A DNA stretch of 64,000 nucleotides from Schlegelella aquatica (GTDB lineage Bacteria; Pseudomonadota; Gammaproteobacteria; Burkholderiales; Burkholderiaceae_C), in assembly GCF_026013905.1 (NCBI RefSeq), contig NZ_CP110257.1:372001-436000 (forward strand). Direction: 5' to 3'. The notes beneath the pieces are model-generated. The model saw nothing but the letters and a program-made list of their open reading frames with translations, ran no database searches and had not been told where the DNA came from. Position numbers and translations under genes: made by a program. Shown here one piece after another: positions 27,460-43,847 of this stretch (the first letter of the stretch is position 1; every line of letters starts with the position of its first letter).

Positions 27460-29123
27460 TCGCGCTCCTGCAACTCGCGCCACAGCACTTTGCCGGAGCC
27501 CGACTTGGGCAGCTCGTCGACGAGCTCGATCACGCGCGGTGCCTTGTAGGCGGCCATGTGCTCGTGCGCCCACGCGAGCAGGGCCGCCGCGTCCACCGTG
27601 CCGCGGTGTTCGGCGCGCAGCACGACGAGCGCCTTGACGGTCTCGCCGCGGTGCGGGTCGGGCGCGCCGATGACGCAGGCCTCCTGCACGGCCGGGTGCC
27701 GGTACAGCAGCGCCTCGACCTCGGCGGGCCACACCTTGTAGCCGGAGGCGTTGATCATGCGTTTGAGTCGGTCGGCCATGAAGAAGTAGCCGTCCTCGTC
27801 GATGCGCGCCAGGTCGCCCGTGCGCAGGAAGCGCTTGCCGTCGAGTGGCACGAACGCCTCCTCGTTCGCCTCGGGCGGCCGCCAGTAGCCCTGCATCACC
27901 TGGGGCGCATGGACCACGATCTCTCCCACCTCGCCGGCGGGCAGCTCGTGCAGCGTGTCCGGGTCCACGATGCGCGCATCGACGTCGAACACCGGGATGC
28001 CCAGGCACTGCGGCTTGGGCCGGTGTGGCGGGTTGATGTGCGTGGCCGCCATCGTCTCGGACATGCCGTAGCCCTCGACGTAGCGCAGCCCGGTGCGGCG
28101 CAGCAGCTCCTCGGCCACGGTCTGCGGCATCGCCGCGCCGCCGCCTCGCACCACCAGCAGGCTGGACAGGTCGCGCCCCTCGAGGCCGGGTTGCGCGAGG
28201 AAGTCGATCATCATGGTCGAGATGGACTGCCAGACCGTGACGCGTTGCCGCTCGATCGCGAGCAGCGCCGCGTGCCGGTCCCAGCGGGTGAGCACGACCA
28301 TCGTCGCGCCGGCATAGATGGGGCCGTGCAGGCTGCCGGTGAGCCCGGTCACGTGGAAGAAGGGCAGCACCGACAAATAGACGTCGTCTTGCGAGCGCCC
28401 GAACCAGCGCACGCCGCCCACGGCGGAGCACATCACGCTGCGGTGCGTGTGCACGCAACCCTTGGGGGCGCCGGTGGTGCCCGAGGTGTAGGGCATCGTG
28501 CAGGGGTCGTCGGGCCCGACCTCGAGCGGGCCCGGCTCCAGCGCCCGGTCCATCACATCGGACCATAGCGCGACGCCCGGGCCCTGCAAGGCTTCGCGCG
28601 GCGCTTGCACCAGCGCCGGGGCGTGCGGGGCGGCAGCGTCCAGCGCGTCGGCATAGCAGGCCACCACCACGTGGGCCAGGCCGCCTTCGCCGACGAGCGG
28701 GCGCACCTGGGGGTAGAGGTCCTGCGGCACGACGATCGTGGTGGCGCCGCTGTCGCTCACGTAGTGCCGCAGCTCGTCGGTCTTGTTCATCGGGTTGACC
28801 GGCACGACCACCGCGTTCGCCCGCACGATGCCGTAGAAGGCCACGACCCACTGCGGGCTGTTCTGCATGTAAAGCAGCACGCGGTCGCCGCGCGCGACGC
28901 CGCAGTGCCCCTGCAGGAAGCCGGCCAGGCGCTCTGCCGCGCGCAGCACCTCGCGGTAGCTGATGTCGCGGCCGTAGTAGTGGATGCACGTCTTGTCGGG
29001 GTAGCGGGCGGCGGAGACTTCGAGGTTGTAGAAGAGCGACGTCTGCGGCAGCGTCAGGTGCCGCGGCTGGCCGGGCGGCCAGTGCGCGAAATGCCGCTCG
29101 CGTGCAGGGGCGGGGGCGCTCAT
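27438..29123 (-). CDS. AMP-dependent acyl-CoA synthetase
   Basis: About 561 residues. ANL superfamily motifs are all present: YTSGTTGAPKG (ATP/P-loop), YGMSET, TGDLARIDEDGYFFMADR and the C-terminal lysine in PKSGSGKVLWREL. The enzyme activates a carboxylic acid through an acyl-adenylate to the CoA thioester. The substrate is probably a medium or long fatty acid or an aromatic or branched acid; the ETVKALVVL block is common to fatty-acid CoA ligases. The ATG at 29123 is chosen since the earlier start at 29153 overlaps the upstream SDR remnant. It lies between a hydroxyacid dehydrogenase gene and the SDR remnant in one minus-strand unit. Confidence 0.92.
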   Translation of the reverse strand: MSAPAPARERHFAHWPPGQPRHLTLPQTSLFYNLEVSAARYPDKTCIHYYGRDISYREVLRAAERLAGFLQGHCGVARGDRVLLYMQNSPQWVVAFYGIVRANAVVVPVNPMNKTDELRHYVSDSGATTIVVPQDLYPQVRPLVGEGGLAHVVVACYADALDAAAPHAPALVQAPREALQGPGVALWSDVMDRALEPGPLEVGPDDPCTMPYTSGTTGAPKGCVHTHRSVMCSAVGGVRWFGRSQDDVYLSVLPFFHVTGLTGSLHGPIYAGATMVVLTRWDRHAALLAIERQRVTVWQSISTMMIDFLAQPGLEGRDLSSLLVVRGGGAAMPQTVAEELLRRTGLRYVEGYGMSETMAATHINPPHRPKPQCLGIPVFDVDARIVDPDTLHELPAGEVGEIVVHAPQVMQGYWRPPEANEEAFVPLDGKRFLRTGDLARIDEDGYFFMADRLKRMINASGYKVWPAEVEALLYRHPAVQEACVIGAPDPHRGETVKALVVLRAEHRGTVDAAALLAWAHEHMAAYKAPRVIELVDELPKSGSGKVLWRELQEREWRSART

Positions 29124-29133
29124 GCTCGGCACC

Positions 29134-29400
29134 TCAGCAGGTGGCGCGGCCATCGACGACGATGGCCTGCCCCGTCATGAAAGAGCCCGCCCGCGAGGCG
29201 AGAAAGACGGCCGCCCCCGCGATCCCGTCGGGCTCGCCCATGCGGCGCCGGGGCACGGCGGTGTCGGCCTGCCCCTTGCGCGACGAGACGACGCCCTTCG
29301 CCCCGCGCTCGGCCATGCGCCGGGCGATGGCGCGACCGATGCCGCATGACGAACCGGTGATGACGGCCGCCTGGCCGGCCAGCGAGAACAGGGGGGACAT
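29134..29400 (-). pseudogene. Short-chain dehydrogenase with internal in-frame deletion
   Basis: The frame encodes only 88 residues, yet it has both ends of a typical 250-residue SDR: the N-terminal cofactor site with GSSCGIGRAIARRM (about 15-29) and the C-terminal RRMGEPDGIAGAAVFLASRA and VVDG segments (about 52-85). The middle, including the NNAG motif and catalytic Ser-Tyr-Lys, is missing; the two halves join around residue 41-50 without a frameshift. A good ribosome site (GAGGAG) remains in front of the ATG at 29400, so a short protein may still be made, but it cannot be an active SDR. A large internal deletion explains it best. Confidence 0.85.
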
Positions 29401-29528
29401 GGTGGGTCTCCTCGTCGCAACGGCCCAGTATGGCGCCGACGGGCCGGCCATGGCAGTCCGGTGCGCGACACACCCGACGCCGGCATGGCGCCGGACGTCG
29501 CGCCGGCTGTGGCCGCCCAGGCCCGGCT

Positions 29529-30533
29529 TCACGAGGCCATCGCCGCCTCCCAGGCGCGCTCGCCTGCCTCGCGGCCTTGCCGCAGCAAGGTGTCGATGCG
29601 ACCGGGCGAGTAGTCGAAATGACCGCTTACCAGATCCTGCGGCAGCGGCTCCCGCGTGATGCTCAAATGGCGTGAGGCGCCGAGGGCACGGGCATCGGTG
29701 CGGCTCAGTTTGCGCATCAGCAGCAGCTCGATCGCCCGGTGGGCGATTTCGACGCTCGTGCGAGGCAAGGCCGCCGCTTTCGGGCTGATGGGCTCGACCG
29801 TCACCAGCAGCACGTCCTCGCCGCGCCTCGCGCGGCCCGCCTCGCGGGCGCGATCCATCACGGGCGGCACGAGCGAGGTGCTGCACATCTCGCCGTCCCA
29901 ATAGAGGCGCCCGTCGACCTCCACCGGATCGAACAGCAGCGGCAGCGCCGCGCACGCAGCGAGATGGCGGGGCGTGACGGGCGCGCGGTCGCTGTCGAAC
30001 ACCCGCAGCTCGCCGTCGAGCACGTCCACCGCGCCCACGGCGAGCCAGGGCCGGGCGGGCGCATCGCGCGTGTCGTACTCGCCGATCAGCTCGGTGAGGG
30101 TCCGGTACATCGCCGCGCGGTCGAAGAGCGGCCAATCGATGCGTTGCATGCCGGCCCAGGGGTTCAGCCGCTCGGGGGCTGCCCGGTAGAGGCTGCGCGT
30201 GCCGGCGAGCAAGCCGGTGAGCAGCCCGTTCCAGGCGTCGGGGTCGGCGTGCGCGATCCCGGGCGTGAAGGGCGCCGCGGCCGGCACGAAGGGCAGCGAG
30301 GGCGTGGCCAGGCGCTCGCGCCACAACCGCTCCAGCGCGGCCGCGCCCCAATCCGCTTCGCCGCGCGCCGTGGCCCGCGCGATCACGCCGGCGAGGATGC
30401 CCCCAATCGAGGCGCCCGCCACACCGGCCAGGCGGGCGCCCGCCTCTCGCAGGCGGGGCGCGAGCGCCCCCCACACCCCGGCGGAAAAGGCGCCCAAGGC
30501 CCCGCCGCCCTGGAAGATGATGATGGTCTCCAT
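29529..30533 (-). CDS. Patatin-like phospholipase family protein
   Basis: 334 residues. Patatin signatures are the glycine-rich oxyanion loop GGGALG (residues 9-14), the nucleophile elbow GASIG (Ser42) and the catalytic Asp in DGE (D213), which replaces the usual DGG/DGA but keeps the aspartate. The family hydrolyses phospholipids or neutral lipids; in PHA producers some members act on storage polymers. Start at 30533 follows family N-termini (METIIIFQGGG); the frame extends upstream to 30665 but with low-quality residues. No strong Shine-Dalgarno is seen. It heads the unit of SDR remnant, acyl-CoA synthetase and dehydrogenase, which fits release and activation of a fatty acid. Confidence 0.9.
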   Translation of the reverse strand: METIIIFQGGGALGAFSAGVWGALAPRLREAGARLAGVAGASIGGILAGVIARATARGEADWGAAALERLWRERLATPSLPFVPAAAPFTPGIAHADPDAWNGLLTGLLAGTRSLYRAAPERLNPWAGMQRIDWPLFDRAAMYRTLTELIGEYDTRDAPARPWLAVGAVDVLDGELRVFDSDRAPVTPRHLAACAALPLLFDPVEVDGRLYWDGEMCSTSLVPPVMDRAREAGRARRGEDVLLVTVEPISPKAAALPRTSVEIAHRAIELLLMRKLSRTDARALGASRHLSITREPLPQDLVSGHFDYSPGRIDTLLRQGREAGERAWEAAMAS

Positions 30534-30605
30534 GTGGGGGGAAGCCAGCAACCCGCACGCCCGGCCCGCGCTCCCGTGAGTGGCGGTCGATCGATCGCCC
30601 CGTGC

Positions 30606-30622
30606 GGGTGCCTGCGGCACCC
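30606..30622. other. Hairpin in the patatin / M28 peptidase intergenic region
   Basis: GGGTGCC (30606-30612) and GGCACCC (30616-30622) form a perfect 7-bp stem with a TGC loop, 73 bases upstream of the patatin start. It could be an operator or an mRNA structure; no T-tract follows on either strand. Confidence 0.35.
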
Positions 30623-30765
30623 TGCGCTGCGTGGCGGCGCACCCGCGCCTGCGCGCCCTGTGCACATGAAGCTCGGGCGGATACAGGCGGTATCACACTG
30701 GTGCCCCCGGGCCGGAGGCCTCTTCTACGATGGGGCTACAACAACCAACCCCTCAGGGAGCCACG

Positions 30766-30903
30766 ATGCCGACATGCACTGATGCACGGCTCGTCCGGCG
30801 GCGTGCCACACGCCGCACCCTTTGCGTCGCCACCGCTGCGCCCGCACCGCCTGACGGGCGAATGCGCCGCGACCGCTCCGTGGACGGGGGCGCGGTCTCG
30901 TAA
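30766..30903 (+). CDS. Possible 45-residue leader peptide or gene remnant
   Basis: An ATG with GGAG six bases upstream opens a 45-codon frame (MPTCTDARLVRRRATRR start) that ends at a TAA lying in the loop of a strong hairpin (30888-30915). The product is arginine-rich and matches no family known to me. It could be a leader peptide for the M28 peptidase gene, a decayed gene start, or chance. Its position in a 527-base structured intergenic region is the only support. Confidence 0.25.
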   Translation: MPTCTDARLVRRRATRRTLCVATAAPAPPDGRMRRDRSVDGGAVS

Positions 30904-30915
30904 GAGGCCGCGCCC
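30888..30915 (+). other. 12-bp hairpin with GUAA (GNRA) tetraloop
   Basis: As RNA, the arms 30888-30899 and 30904-30915 pair over 12 positions with a single G-U wobble and a GUAA loop, a member of the stable GNRA tetraloop class. The loop contains the UAA stop of the small frame 30766-30903. No U-tract follows, so it is not a standard terminator. It lies about 145 bases before the M28 peptidase start. Confidence 0.5.
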
Positions 30916-30962
30916 GCCGTTGCGGCTCCCACCCCGGTTCTGCCCCGTTGCGTCGTCCTGAC

Positions 30963-30984
30963 GGCGCGCGTCTGTTCGCGCGCC
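30963..30984 (+). other. 8-bp hairpin in the M28 peptidase leader
   Basis: GGCGCGCG (30963-30970) and CGCGCGCC (30977-30984) form a perfect stem with a TCTGTT loop, 77 bases before the peptidase start. Together with the hairpin at 30888-30915 it would give a highly structured 5' leader. Confidence 0.4.
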
Positions 30985-31060
30985 GGCGGGCCGGCTCGTC
31001 CGTGCGGGTGCCACGAGCGCCCGTCTTCGTCCCACCCCTGATCGAGAGGAGACAGCTCGC

Positions 31061-32671
31061 ATGAAAGTCCCACCGCACCATCGCCTGGCCCCGAGGGCCG
31101 GCACCTGGCCGCTCGCGTTGGCGGCGATCACCTTGGCGCTGGCCGGCTGCGGCGGCGGCTCCGGTGACGACACCGCCACCCGCCTGGAGGCCGACTCGCT
31201 CGATGCCGCGATCGCGGCAGCCGCTCCCGGCACCCGGGAGTGGCTGTGCGCGCAGCGCGTCAACGACACGCCGAACAAGTTGAACATGTGCATCACCGCG
31301 CAAGGCGTGCGTCGGCACCTCGACGCCCTCCAGCGCATCGCCAACGAGAACGGGGGCCAGCGCGCCTCGGGCACCAGCGGCTACGATCGCAGTGTGCAGT
31401 ACGCGGAGCGCGTGTTCCGCGACGCGGGCTATGTCGTCTCGCGCCAGGCGTTCGACTTCCGCGTGTTCCGTGAGCTCTCGCCGAGCGTGCTCGCGCAGAC
31501 CGCGCCCGCACCCGGCGGCGCGATCGCGCATCGCATCATGGCGTACTCGGGCGCGGGGGATGTGACTGCGGCGGTGCAGCAGCCCAGCGGCGCGCCCACC
31601 GGGTGCGACCCGGCCGACTTCGCCGGCTTCGGCGCCGGCCGCATCGCGCTGATCCGCCGGGGCTCGTGCACCTTCGCGCAGAAGGCCACCAACGCCCATG
31701 CGGCGGGCGCGCAAGGGGTCGTCATCTACAACAACGTGGAGGCCGAGCTCAACGGCACGCTCGGCGAGGACTTCGCGCTGAACATTCCGGTCGTCGCCGT
31801 CACGTTGTCCGTGGGCGAGCGCCTGGCCGCCACGCCCGGGCTCGAACTGCGCATCAAGACCGACACGCGCGTGGACACGGTGAACACCTACAACGTGATC
31901 GCCGAGTCGCGCCACGGCGACCCGAACAACGTCGTGATGATCGGCGCCCACCTCGATTCGGTGGACGAGGGGCCGGGCATCAACGACAACGGCACCGGCA
32001 CGGCCGCCGTGCTGGAGACGGCCGTGCAGCTCGGCAAGGTGCGTCCGCGCAACAAGCTGCGCTTCGCGCTGTGGGGCGCCGAGGAGTCGGGGCTCGTCGG
32101 CTCGACCCACTACGTCCAGACGCTCAGCGAGGAGGAACGCAGCCGCATCGCGCTGTACCTGAACTTCGACATGGTGGGCTCGCCCAACTTCGTGTACTTC
32201 GTCTATGACGGAGACGACTCGGACGGCGTGGGTGCCGGCCCCGGCCCGGCCGGTTCCGCGCAGATCGAGAAGGTGTTCGAGTCCTTCTTCGCCGGTCGCG
32301 GCCTGGCCACCAAGGGCACCGACTTCGACGGGCGTTCGGACTACGGCCCCTTCATCGAGGCAGGCATCCCGGCCGGGGGCCTCTTCACCGGCGCGGAGGG
32401 CATCAAGAGCGCCGAGGAGGCTGCCAAGTGGGGCGGCATCGCCGGCGAGCCCTACGACCCGTGCTACCACCGGGCCTGCGACACGCTCAGCAACGTGAAC
32501 CCGGTGGCGCTGCAGGTCAACGCGCAGGCCATCGGCTATGCGACGCTGCACTACGCGATGAATACCGCCGCCATCGCCGGCATGCGCGCGCAAGGGCAGT
32601 TCGAGGGCAAGGCCTCGGTCATGAAGTCGGTGGTGCGCCTGCCCTACAAGGGCAACCTGCTGCAGCGCTGA
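31061..32671 (+). CDS. M28 family metallopeptidase lipoprotein with PA domain
   Basis: 536 residues. A lipobox (LAGC, Cys30) after a hydrophobic stretch predicts an outer-membrane or periplasmic lipoprotein. A PA (protease-associated) domain is inserted at about 165-265 (RGSCTFAQKATNAHAAGAQGVVIYNN). The di-zinc M28 core has H297 (GAHLDSV), D309 (NDNGTG), E341/E342 (EESG), D370 (NFDMVG) and a C-terminal His in CYHRACD. Homologues are aminopeptidases of the Streptomyces/Vibrio type that remove N-terminal hydrophobic residues. GAGGAGA precedes the ATG. It is monocistronic and ends at a strong terminator. Confidence 0.94.
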   Translation: MKVPPHHRLAPRAGTWPLALAAITLALAGCGGGSGDDTATRLEADSLDAAIAAAAPGTREWLCAQRVNDTPNKLNMCITAQGVRRHLDALQRIANENGGQRASGTSGYDRSVQYAERVFRDAGYVVSRQAFDFRVFRELSPSVLAQTAPAPGGAIAHRIMAYSGAGDVTAAVQQPSGAPTGCDPADFAGFGAGRIALIRRGSCTFAQKATNAHAAGAQGVVIYNNVEAELNGTLGEDFALNIPVVAVTLSVGERLAATPGLELRIKTDTRVDTVNTYNVIAESRHGDPNNVVMIGAHLDSVDEGPGINDNGTGTAAVLETAVQLGKVRPRNKLRFALWGAEESGLVGSTHYVQTLSEEERSRIALYLNFDMVGSPNFVYFVYDGDDSDGVGAGPGPAGSAQIEKVFESFFAGRGLATKGTDFDGRSDYGPFIEAGIPAGGLFTGAEGIKSAEEAAKWGGIAGEPYDPCYHRACDTLSNVNPVALQVNAQAIGYATLHYAMNTAAIAGMRAQGQFEGKASVMKSVVRLPYKGNLLQR

Positions 32672-32715
32672 CCTCGCCCGCGCCGGGGGCGCCCGGCGCG
32701 CGGTGTGCGGCCCAC

Positions 32716-32745
32716 GGGGCGACGGCGCGTGCCGTCGCCCCTTTT
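32716..32745 (+). terminator. Rho-independent terminator after the M28 peptidase gene
   Basis: A perfect 11-bp stem (32716-32726 pairing with 32731-32741) with a GCGT loop is followed directly by TTTT. It is 45 bases past the stop codon. Confidence 0.85.
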
Positions 32746-32930
32746 CGTGCCCGAAGCGAGCCCCCGCCCGTCGCCCCGAGAAGCGACCGCCCCCCCGCGC
32801 CGCCGCTCGATCGGCAAGATCGTCTGCATTCGGTGCCGCGGGCGCGCGGCCGTGTCGGGGCCAAGGGACGGCGCGGCGTGCGCGGCCGCGACGACCGACC
32901 GGCCAGCCGCCACGCCACCCTCACACGACC

Positions 32931-32950
32931 CCCACGTGAGCCCACGTGAG
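32931..32950. repeat. 10-bp tandem repeat with CACGTG palindromes
   Basis: CCCACGTGAG occurs twice back to back, about 115 bases before the DUF3606 gene. Two CACGTG palindromes spaced by one helical turn (10 bases centre to centre) would suit cooperative binding of a dimeric regulator, but the evidence is only the sequence pattern. Confidence 0.5.
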
Positions 32951-33064
32951 CCCCGCATGATCTCCCCGCGACCCGCACGGGGGATCGCCCCGCCCGGTGT
33001 GGGTACGCCTCTTGCTGAAGCATCGCGGGCGGCGGTGAGCCGCCGTCGATCTTTGGAGTCCGCC

Positions 33065-33406
33065 ATGCCGTCGCCTTCTGCACCTTCCACGCCCCGTCCC
33101 GGCGCGGCGGCGTCGCCGTCGCCCGGCCCCGCCGAATCCCACACTCCGCGCCCGGTCGATCTGGGCAGCGAATCAGCCGCCGGAGAGGAGGACCCGGGCG
33201 CCAGCATGGACGTCACGATGGGAGGCGACGCGCCCGCGACGGATGAGCCCGTCGAGCCGCTGGACCCGGGCCGCGTGAGTCTGGTGGACCCGGAGGATGT
33301 CGCGTACTGGTGTCGCGAGTTCGACTGCACCGAGGCCGAGCTGCGCGAGGCGGTCGCCCGCGTGGGCGACCATGCCGCGGCGGTCCGCCAGGCGCTGGAA
33401 CACTGA
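33065..33406 (+). CDS. DUF3606 domain protein
   Basis: 113 residues. The first 60 or so are proline, serine and acidic-rich and look disordered. The C-terminal 45 residues ([16 protein letters not shown], then [14 protein letters not shown]) match the DUF3606 family, a small helical domain of unknown function common in Proteobacteria; free-standing members are about 60 residues, so this one has an extra N-terminal tail. TTGGAG at a good spacing supports the start. It ends 14 bases before glgB and is probably the first gene of that operon. A later ATG within the acidic region is possible as start. Confidence 0.75.
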   Translation: MPSPSAPSTPRPGAAASPSPGPAESHTPRPVDLGSESAAGEEDPGASMDVTMGGDAPATDEPVEPLDPGRVSLVDPEDVAYWCREFDCTEAELREAVARVGDHAAAVRQALEH

Positions 33407-33420
33407 CTCTGCGGCTGCCG

Positions 33421-35293
<1,873 letters not shown>

Positions 35294-35301
<8 letters not shown>

Positions 35302-37327
35302 GACCCGCAAGAACACCGCGGCGGCCGTCGCCGACCCGCGTGCCGGCCGCGTGCGTGCCGTCATCGACGCCGTGCTGCCCTGTGTGGACGCAGGCCGCTT
35401 CGCGGTCAAGCGGGTGGCCGGCGAGCCATTCCATGTGGAGGCGCATTGCTTCACCGACGGGCACGATGTGTTGCGCGTCGTGCTGCAATGGCGCGAGGAG
35501 ACGCAGGAGTCTTTCCACGAGGTGGAGATGCGCCTGCGCCACAACGACGAGTGGCTCGGCAGCTTCACGCCGCCGGCGCCCGGCCGCTATGTCTATACCG
35601 TGACGGCCTGGGTCGATCACTTCGAGTCGTGGCGGCACGAGCTGGAGCGCCGTGTGGACGAGGAGGACGTGCGCATCGCCGTGCTCGTGGGCGCCCATCT
35701 GCTGGAGGAGGCCGCCGCGCGCGCCAAGGGGGCCGACCAGCAGGCCTTGAAGCAGTGGGCCGCGCAGCTGAGCGAAGCGGCTGCGCAGCACCATGCGTCC
35801 GACCTCAAGACCCTCGCGCTGAACCCGTCGCTGGCGGAGCTCGCCCGCCGCTACCCGGACCGCAGCCTCGCGGTGACCCACCCCGTGCTGCTGCCGCTCG
35901 TGGCGGACCGAGAGCGGGCGCGCTACAGCACCTGGTACGAGCTCTTCCCCCGGTCGGCCTCGCCCGAGCCCGGGCGGCACGGCACCTTCAAGGACGTGGA
36001 GGCGCTGCTGCCGTATGTGGCCGAGATGGGTTTCGACGTGCTGTACTTCCCGCCCATCCACCCGATCGGGCGCACCCGGCGCAAGGGCAAGAACAACACC
36101 TTGGTGGCCCAGGCCGACGATGTCGGCAGCCCCTGGGCGATCGGCGCGGCCGAGGGCGGGCACAAGGACATCTTGCCGGAGCTGGGCACGCTGGAGGACT
36201 TCCGCCGCCTGGTGGCCCGCGCGCGCGACTTCGGCATCGAGATCGCGCTGGACATCGCCTTCCAGTGCGCGCCCGACCACCCTTACGTCAAGGACCACCC
36301 GCAGTGGTTCCGCTGGCGGCCCGACGGCACGGTGCAGTACGCCGAGAACCCGCCGAAGAAGTACCAGGACATCTACCCGTTCAACTTCGAGACGGAGGAC
36401 TGGCCGGCGCTGTGGCGGGAACTCAAGAGCGTCTTCGATCACTGGATCGCGCAAGGGGTCCGGATCTTCCGGGTGGACAACCCGCACACCAAGTCGTTCC
36501 TGTTCTGGGAATGGGTCATCACCCACCTCAAGCGCGAGCACCCGGACCTGATCCTGCTGTCGGAGGCCTTCACGCGGCCGAAGGTGATGCACCGGCTGGC
36601 CAAGCTGGGGTTCACGCAGTCGTACACCTACTACACCTGGCGCAACACCAAGCAGGAGCTCATCGACTACTTCACCGAGCTGTCGCAGGGGCCGGGGCGC
36701 GAGTACTTCCGGCCCAACGTGTGGCCCAACACGCCGGACATCCTGCACGAGCGCCTGCAGTCCGGCGAGCGGGCCACCTTCATGGCCCGGCTGGTGCTGG
36801 CCGCGACGCTGGCGGCCAACTACGGCCTCTACGGCCCGGCCTACGAGCTGATGGAGTCGGCGCCGCTCAAGCCCGGCAGCGAGGAGTACCTGAACTCCGA
36901 GAAGTACCAGCTGCGCCATTGGGACCGCGACCGCCCCGACAGCCTCAAGCCGTTCATCGCCCGCGTCAATCGCATCCGGCGCGAGAATCCGGCGTTGCAG
37001 TCGGACTGGAGCCTCAAGTTCTTTCCGATCGACAACGAACACCTCATCGCCTATGGCAAGCGCAGCGACGACGGCGAGAATGTCATCCTCACCGTCGTCA
37101 ACCTCGATCCGCATTTTCCCCAGTCGGGCTGGCTCGCGGTGGACCTCGCCTGGCTCGGTGTCGATCCGCACCTGCCGTACCAGGTACACGATTTGCTCAG
37201 CGAGCAGCGCTTCACCTGGCACGGCGAGCGCAACTTCATCCTGCTCGACCCGCGCCACTCGCCAGCGCACGTCCTGCGCTTGCGGCGGCGGGTGCGCAGC
37301 GAGCAGGATTTCGACTACTTCGACTAG
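35294..37327 (+). CDS. glgE: Alpha-1,4-glucan:maltose-1-phosphate maltosyltransferase
   Basis: 677 residues. GlgE-specific blocks are the N-terminal beta domain, [13 protein letters not shown], and the GH13 residues D395 (FRVDNPHTK) and E424 (SEAFTRP), equivalent to D394 and E423 of the Streptomyces enzyme. It transfers maltosyl units from maltose-1-phosphate onto the non-reducing end of an alpha-1,4-glucan. Its substrate would be produced by the maltokinase domain of the next gene. It overlaps glgB by 8 bases and stops 9 bases before treS, so glgB, glgE and treS form a tightly coupled unit, the core of the GlgE pathway. Confidence 0.97.
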
Positions 37328-37336
37328 AGCCTCTGG

Positions 37337-40672
<3,336 letters not shown>

Positions 40673-40709
40673 AGCCCGCGCGTTCGCGGCGCCCACCACG
40701 GAGATCCAC

Positions 40710-41411
40710 ATGGAGCGCATAGAAGTCCTGCTCGACCCCGCGCGAGCGTTCCTCTACCAGGTCGGCGCGCTGCTGCCGCGGCTCGCGCTGGCGGTGGTGA
40801 TCCTGTTCATCGGGTACCTGCTCGCCAAGGCGGCTCGCTTCGCGATCGAAAAGGCGCTGCGGGCCATCAACCTCCACATCGTCACGCAGCGCGCCGGCGT
40901 GGACGGCTTCCTGCAACGCGGCGGGGTGCAAACGGACACCATCGGCCTGTTCGGCTGGCTGGCGTACTGGGTCGTCATCCTCGCGGCCTTGATCGTCGCG
41001 TTCAACGGCCTGGGGCTGTCCTACGTGACCGACCTGCTCAGCCGTGTGATGCTGTTCGTGCCGCGCGTCATCGTCGCGCTGTTGATCGTGGCTTTCGGTG
41101 CGTACTTCGCGCGTTTCGTCGGCAACGCCGTCCACACCTACTGCGCCGGCATCGGCATTCGCGACGGGGCGGTGCTGGGCAACCTCGCCCGCTACGCGAT
41201 CCTGGTGTTCGTCTTGATGATCGCCGTGGATCAGCTCGAAGTGGGTGGACAGCTCGTGCGGCTGACCTTCCTCATCCTGCTGGCGGGCGTCGTGCTGGCA
41301 CTGGCGCTGGCCTTCGGTCTGGGCGGGCGCGACTGGGCGGCCGCGTGGCTCGAGCGCTGGTGGCCGGCGCCGCGGCGCCCCGGCGATGAACGCCGCGACC
41401 GCCTGCCCTGA
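40710..41411 (+). CDS. MscS-type conserved TM helix protein
   Basis: 233 residues with about five membrane helices, containing the repeated amphipathic/TM pattern LPRLALAVVILFIGYLLAKAAR and VPRVIVALLIVAFGAYFARFVG typical of the conserved TM helix family (PF05552) related to small-conductance mechanosensitive channels. It lacks the C-terminal MscS beta and alpha/beta domains, so it may be a channel, a channel-like remnant or a regulator. A GGAG lies before the ATG. It sits between treS-mak and glgX in the same direction; an osmotic link to trehalose, a compatible solute, is attractive but inferred from position only. Confidence 0.82.
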   Translation: MERIEVLLDPARAFLYQVGALLPRLALAVVILFIGYLLAKAARFAIEKALRAINLHIVTQRAGVDGFLQRGGVQTDTIGLFGWLAYWVVILAALIVAFNGLGLSYVTDLLSRVMLFVPRVIVALLIVAFGAYFARFVGNAVHTYCAGIGIRDGAVLGNLARYAILVFVLMIAVDQLEVGGQLVRLTFLILLAGVVLALALAFGLGGRDWAAAWLERWWPAPRRPGDERRDRLP

Positions 41412-41443
41412 CGAGGGCGTCTCTCGCCCACGAGCTGCCAACC

Positions 41444-43618
<2,175 letters not shown>

Positions 43619-43651
43619 GCCTCTTGCATCTTCGCCCCCGGGGCTGCGCCC

Positions 43652-43668
43652 CACCCCCCGCGGGGGTG
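43652..43668 (+). other. Hairpin after glgX copy 1
   Basis: CACCCCC and GGGGGTG pair over 7 bases around CGC in the 229-base gap between glgX and the glycosidase gene. It lacks a T-tract; the surrounding stretch is rich in C and G runs. It may reduce readthrough but is not a canonical terminator. Confidence 0.3.
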
Positions 43669-43847
43669 TCAGCCTGGCTTCGGGCGGCCACTCGTCGGAA
43701 TCCGGCGCCCAGCGTGACAAGGGCCGCAGCCCGCTCGGGCAGCGCGTGGGCGCGCTGCGTCAAATGCACGCCGGCGCGCAGGGCGGTCTTCCTACACTGG
43801 CCGCTTCGGTGTCGACCCTTCGTCGAACCCGCTCTGCCGAGGTGTCC

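Larger units (their letters stand above)
32672..33064. other. Intergenic region between the M28 peptidase and DUF3606 genes
   Basis: 393 bases. It holds the terminator described separately and a perfect 10-bp tandem pair CCCACGTGAG (32931-32950), each copy containing the palindrome CACGTG. No protein is supported. The promoter for the downstream glycogen/trehalose operon presumably lies here, but no convincing -35/-10 pair could be picked out. Confidence 0.6.
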
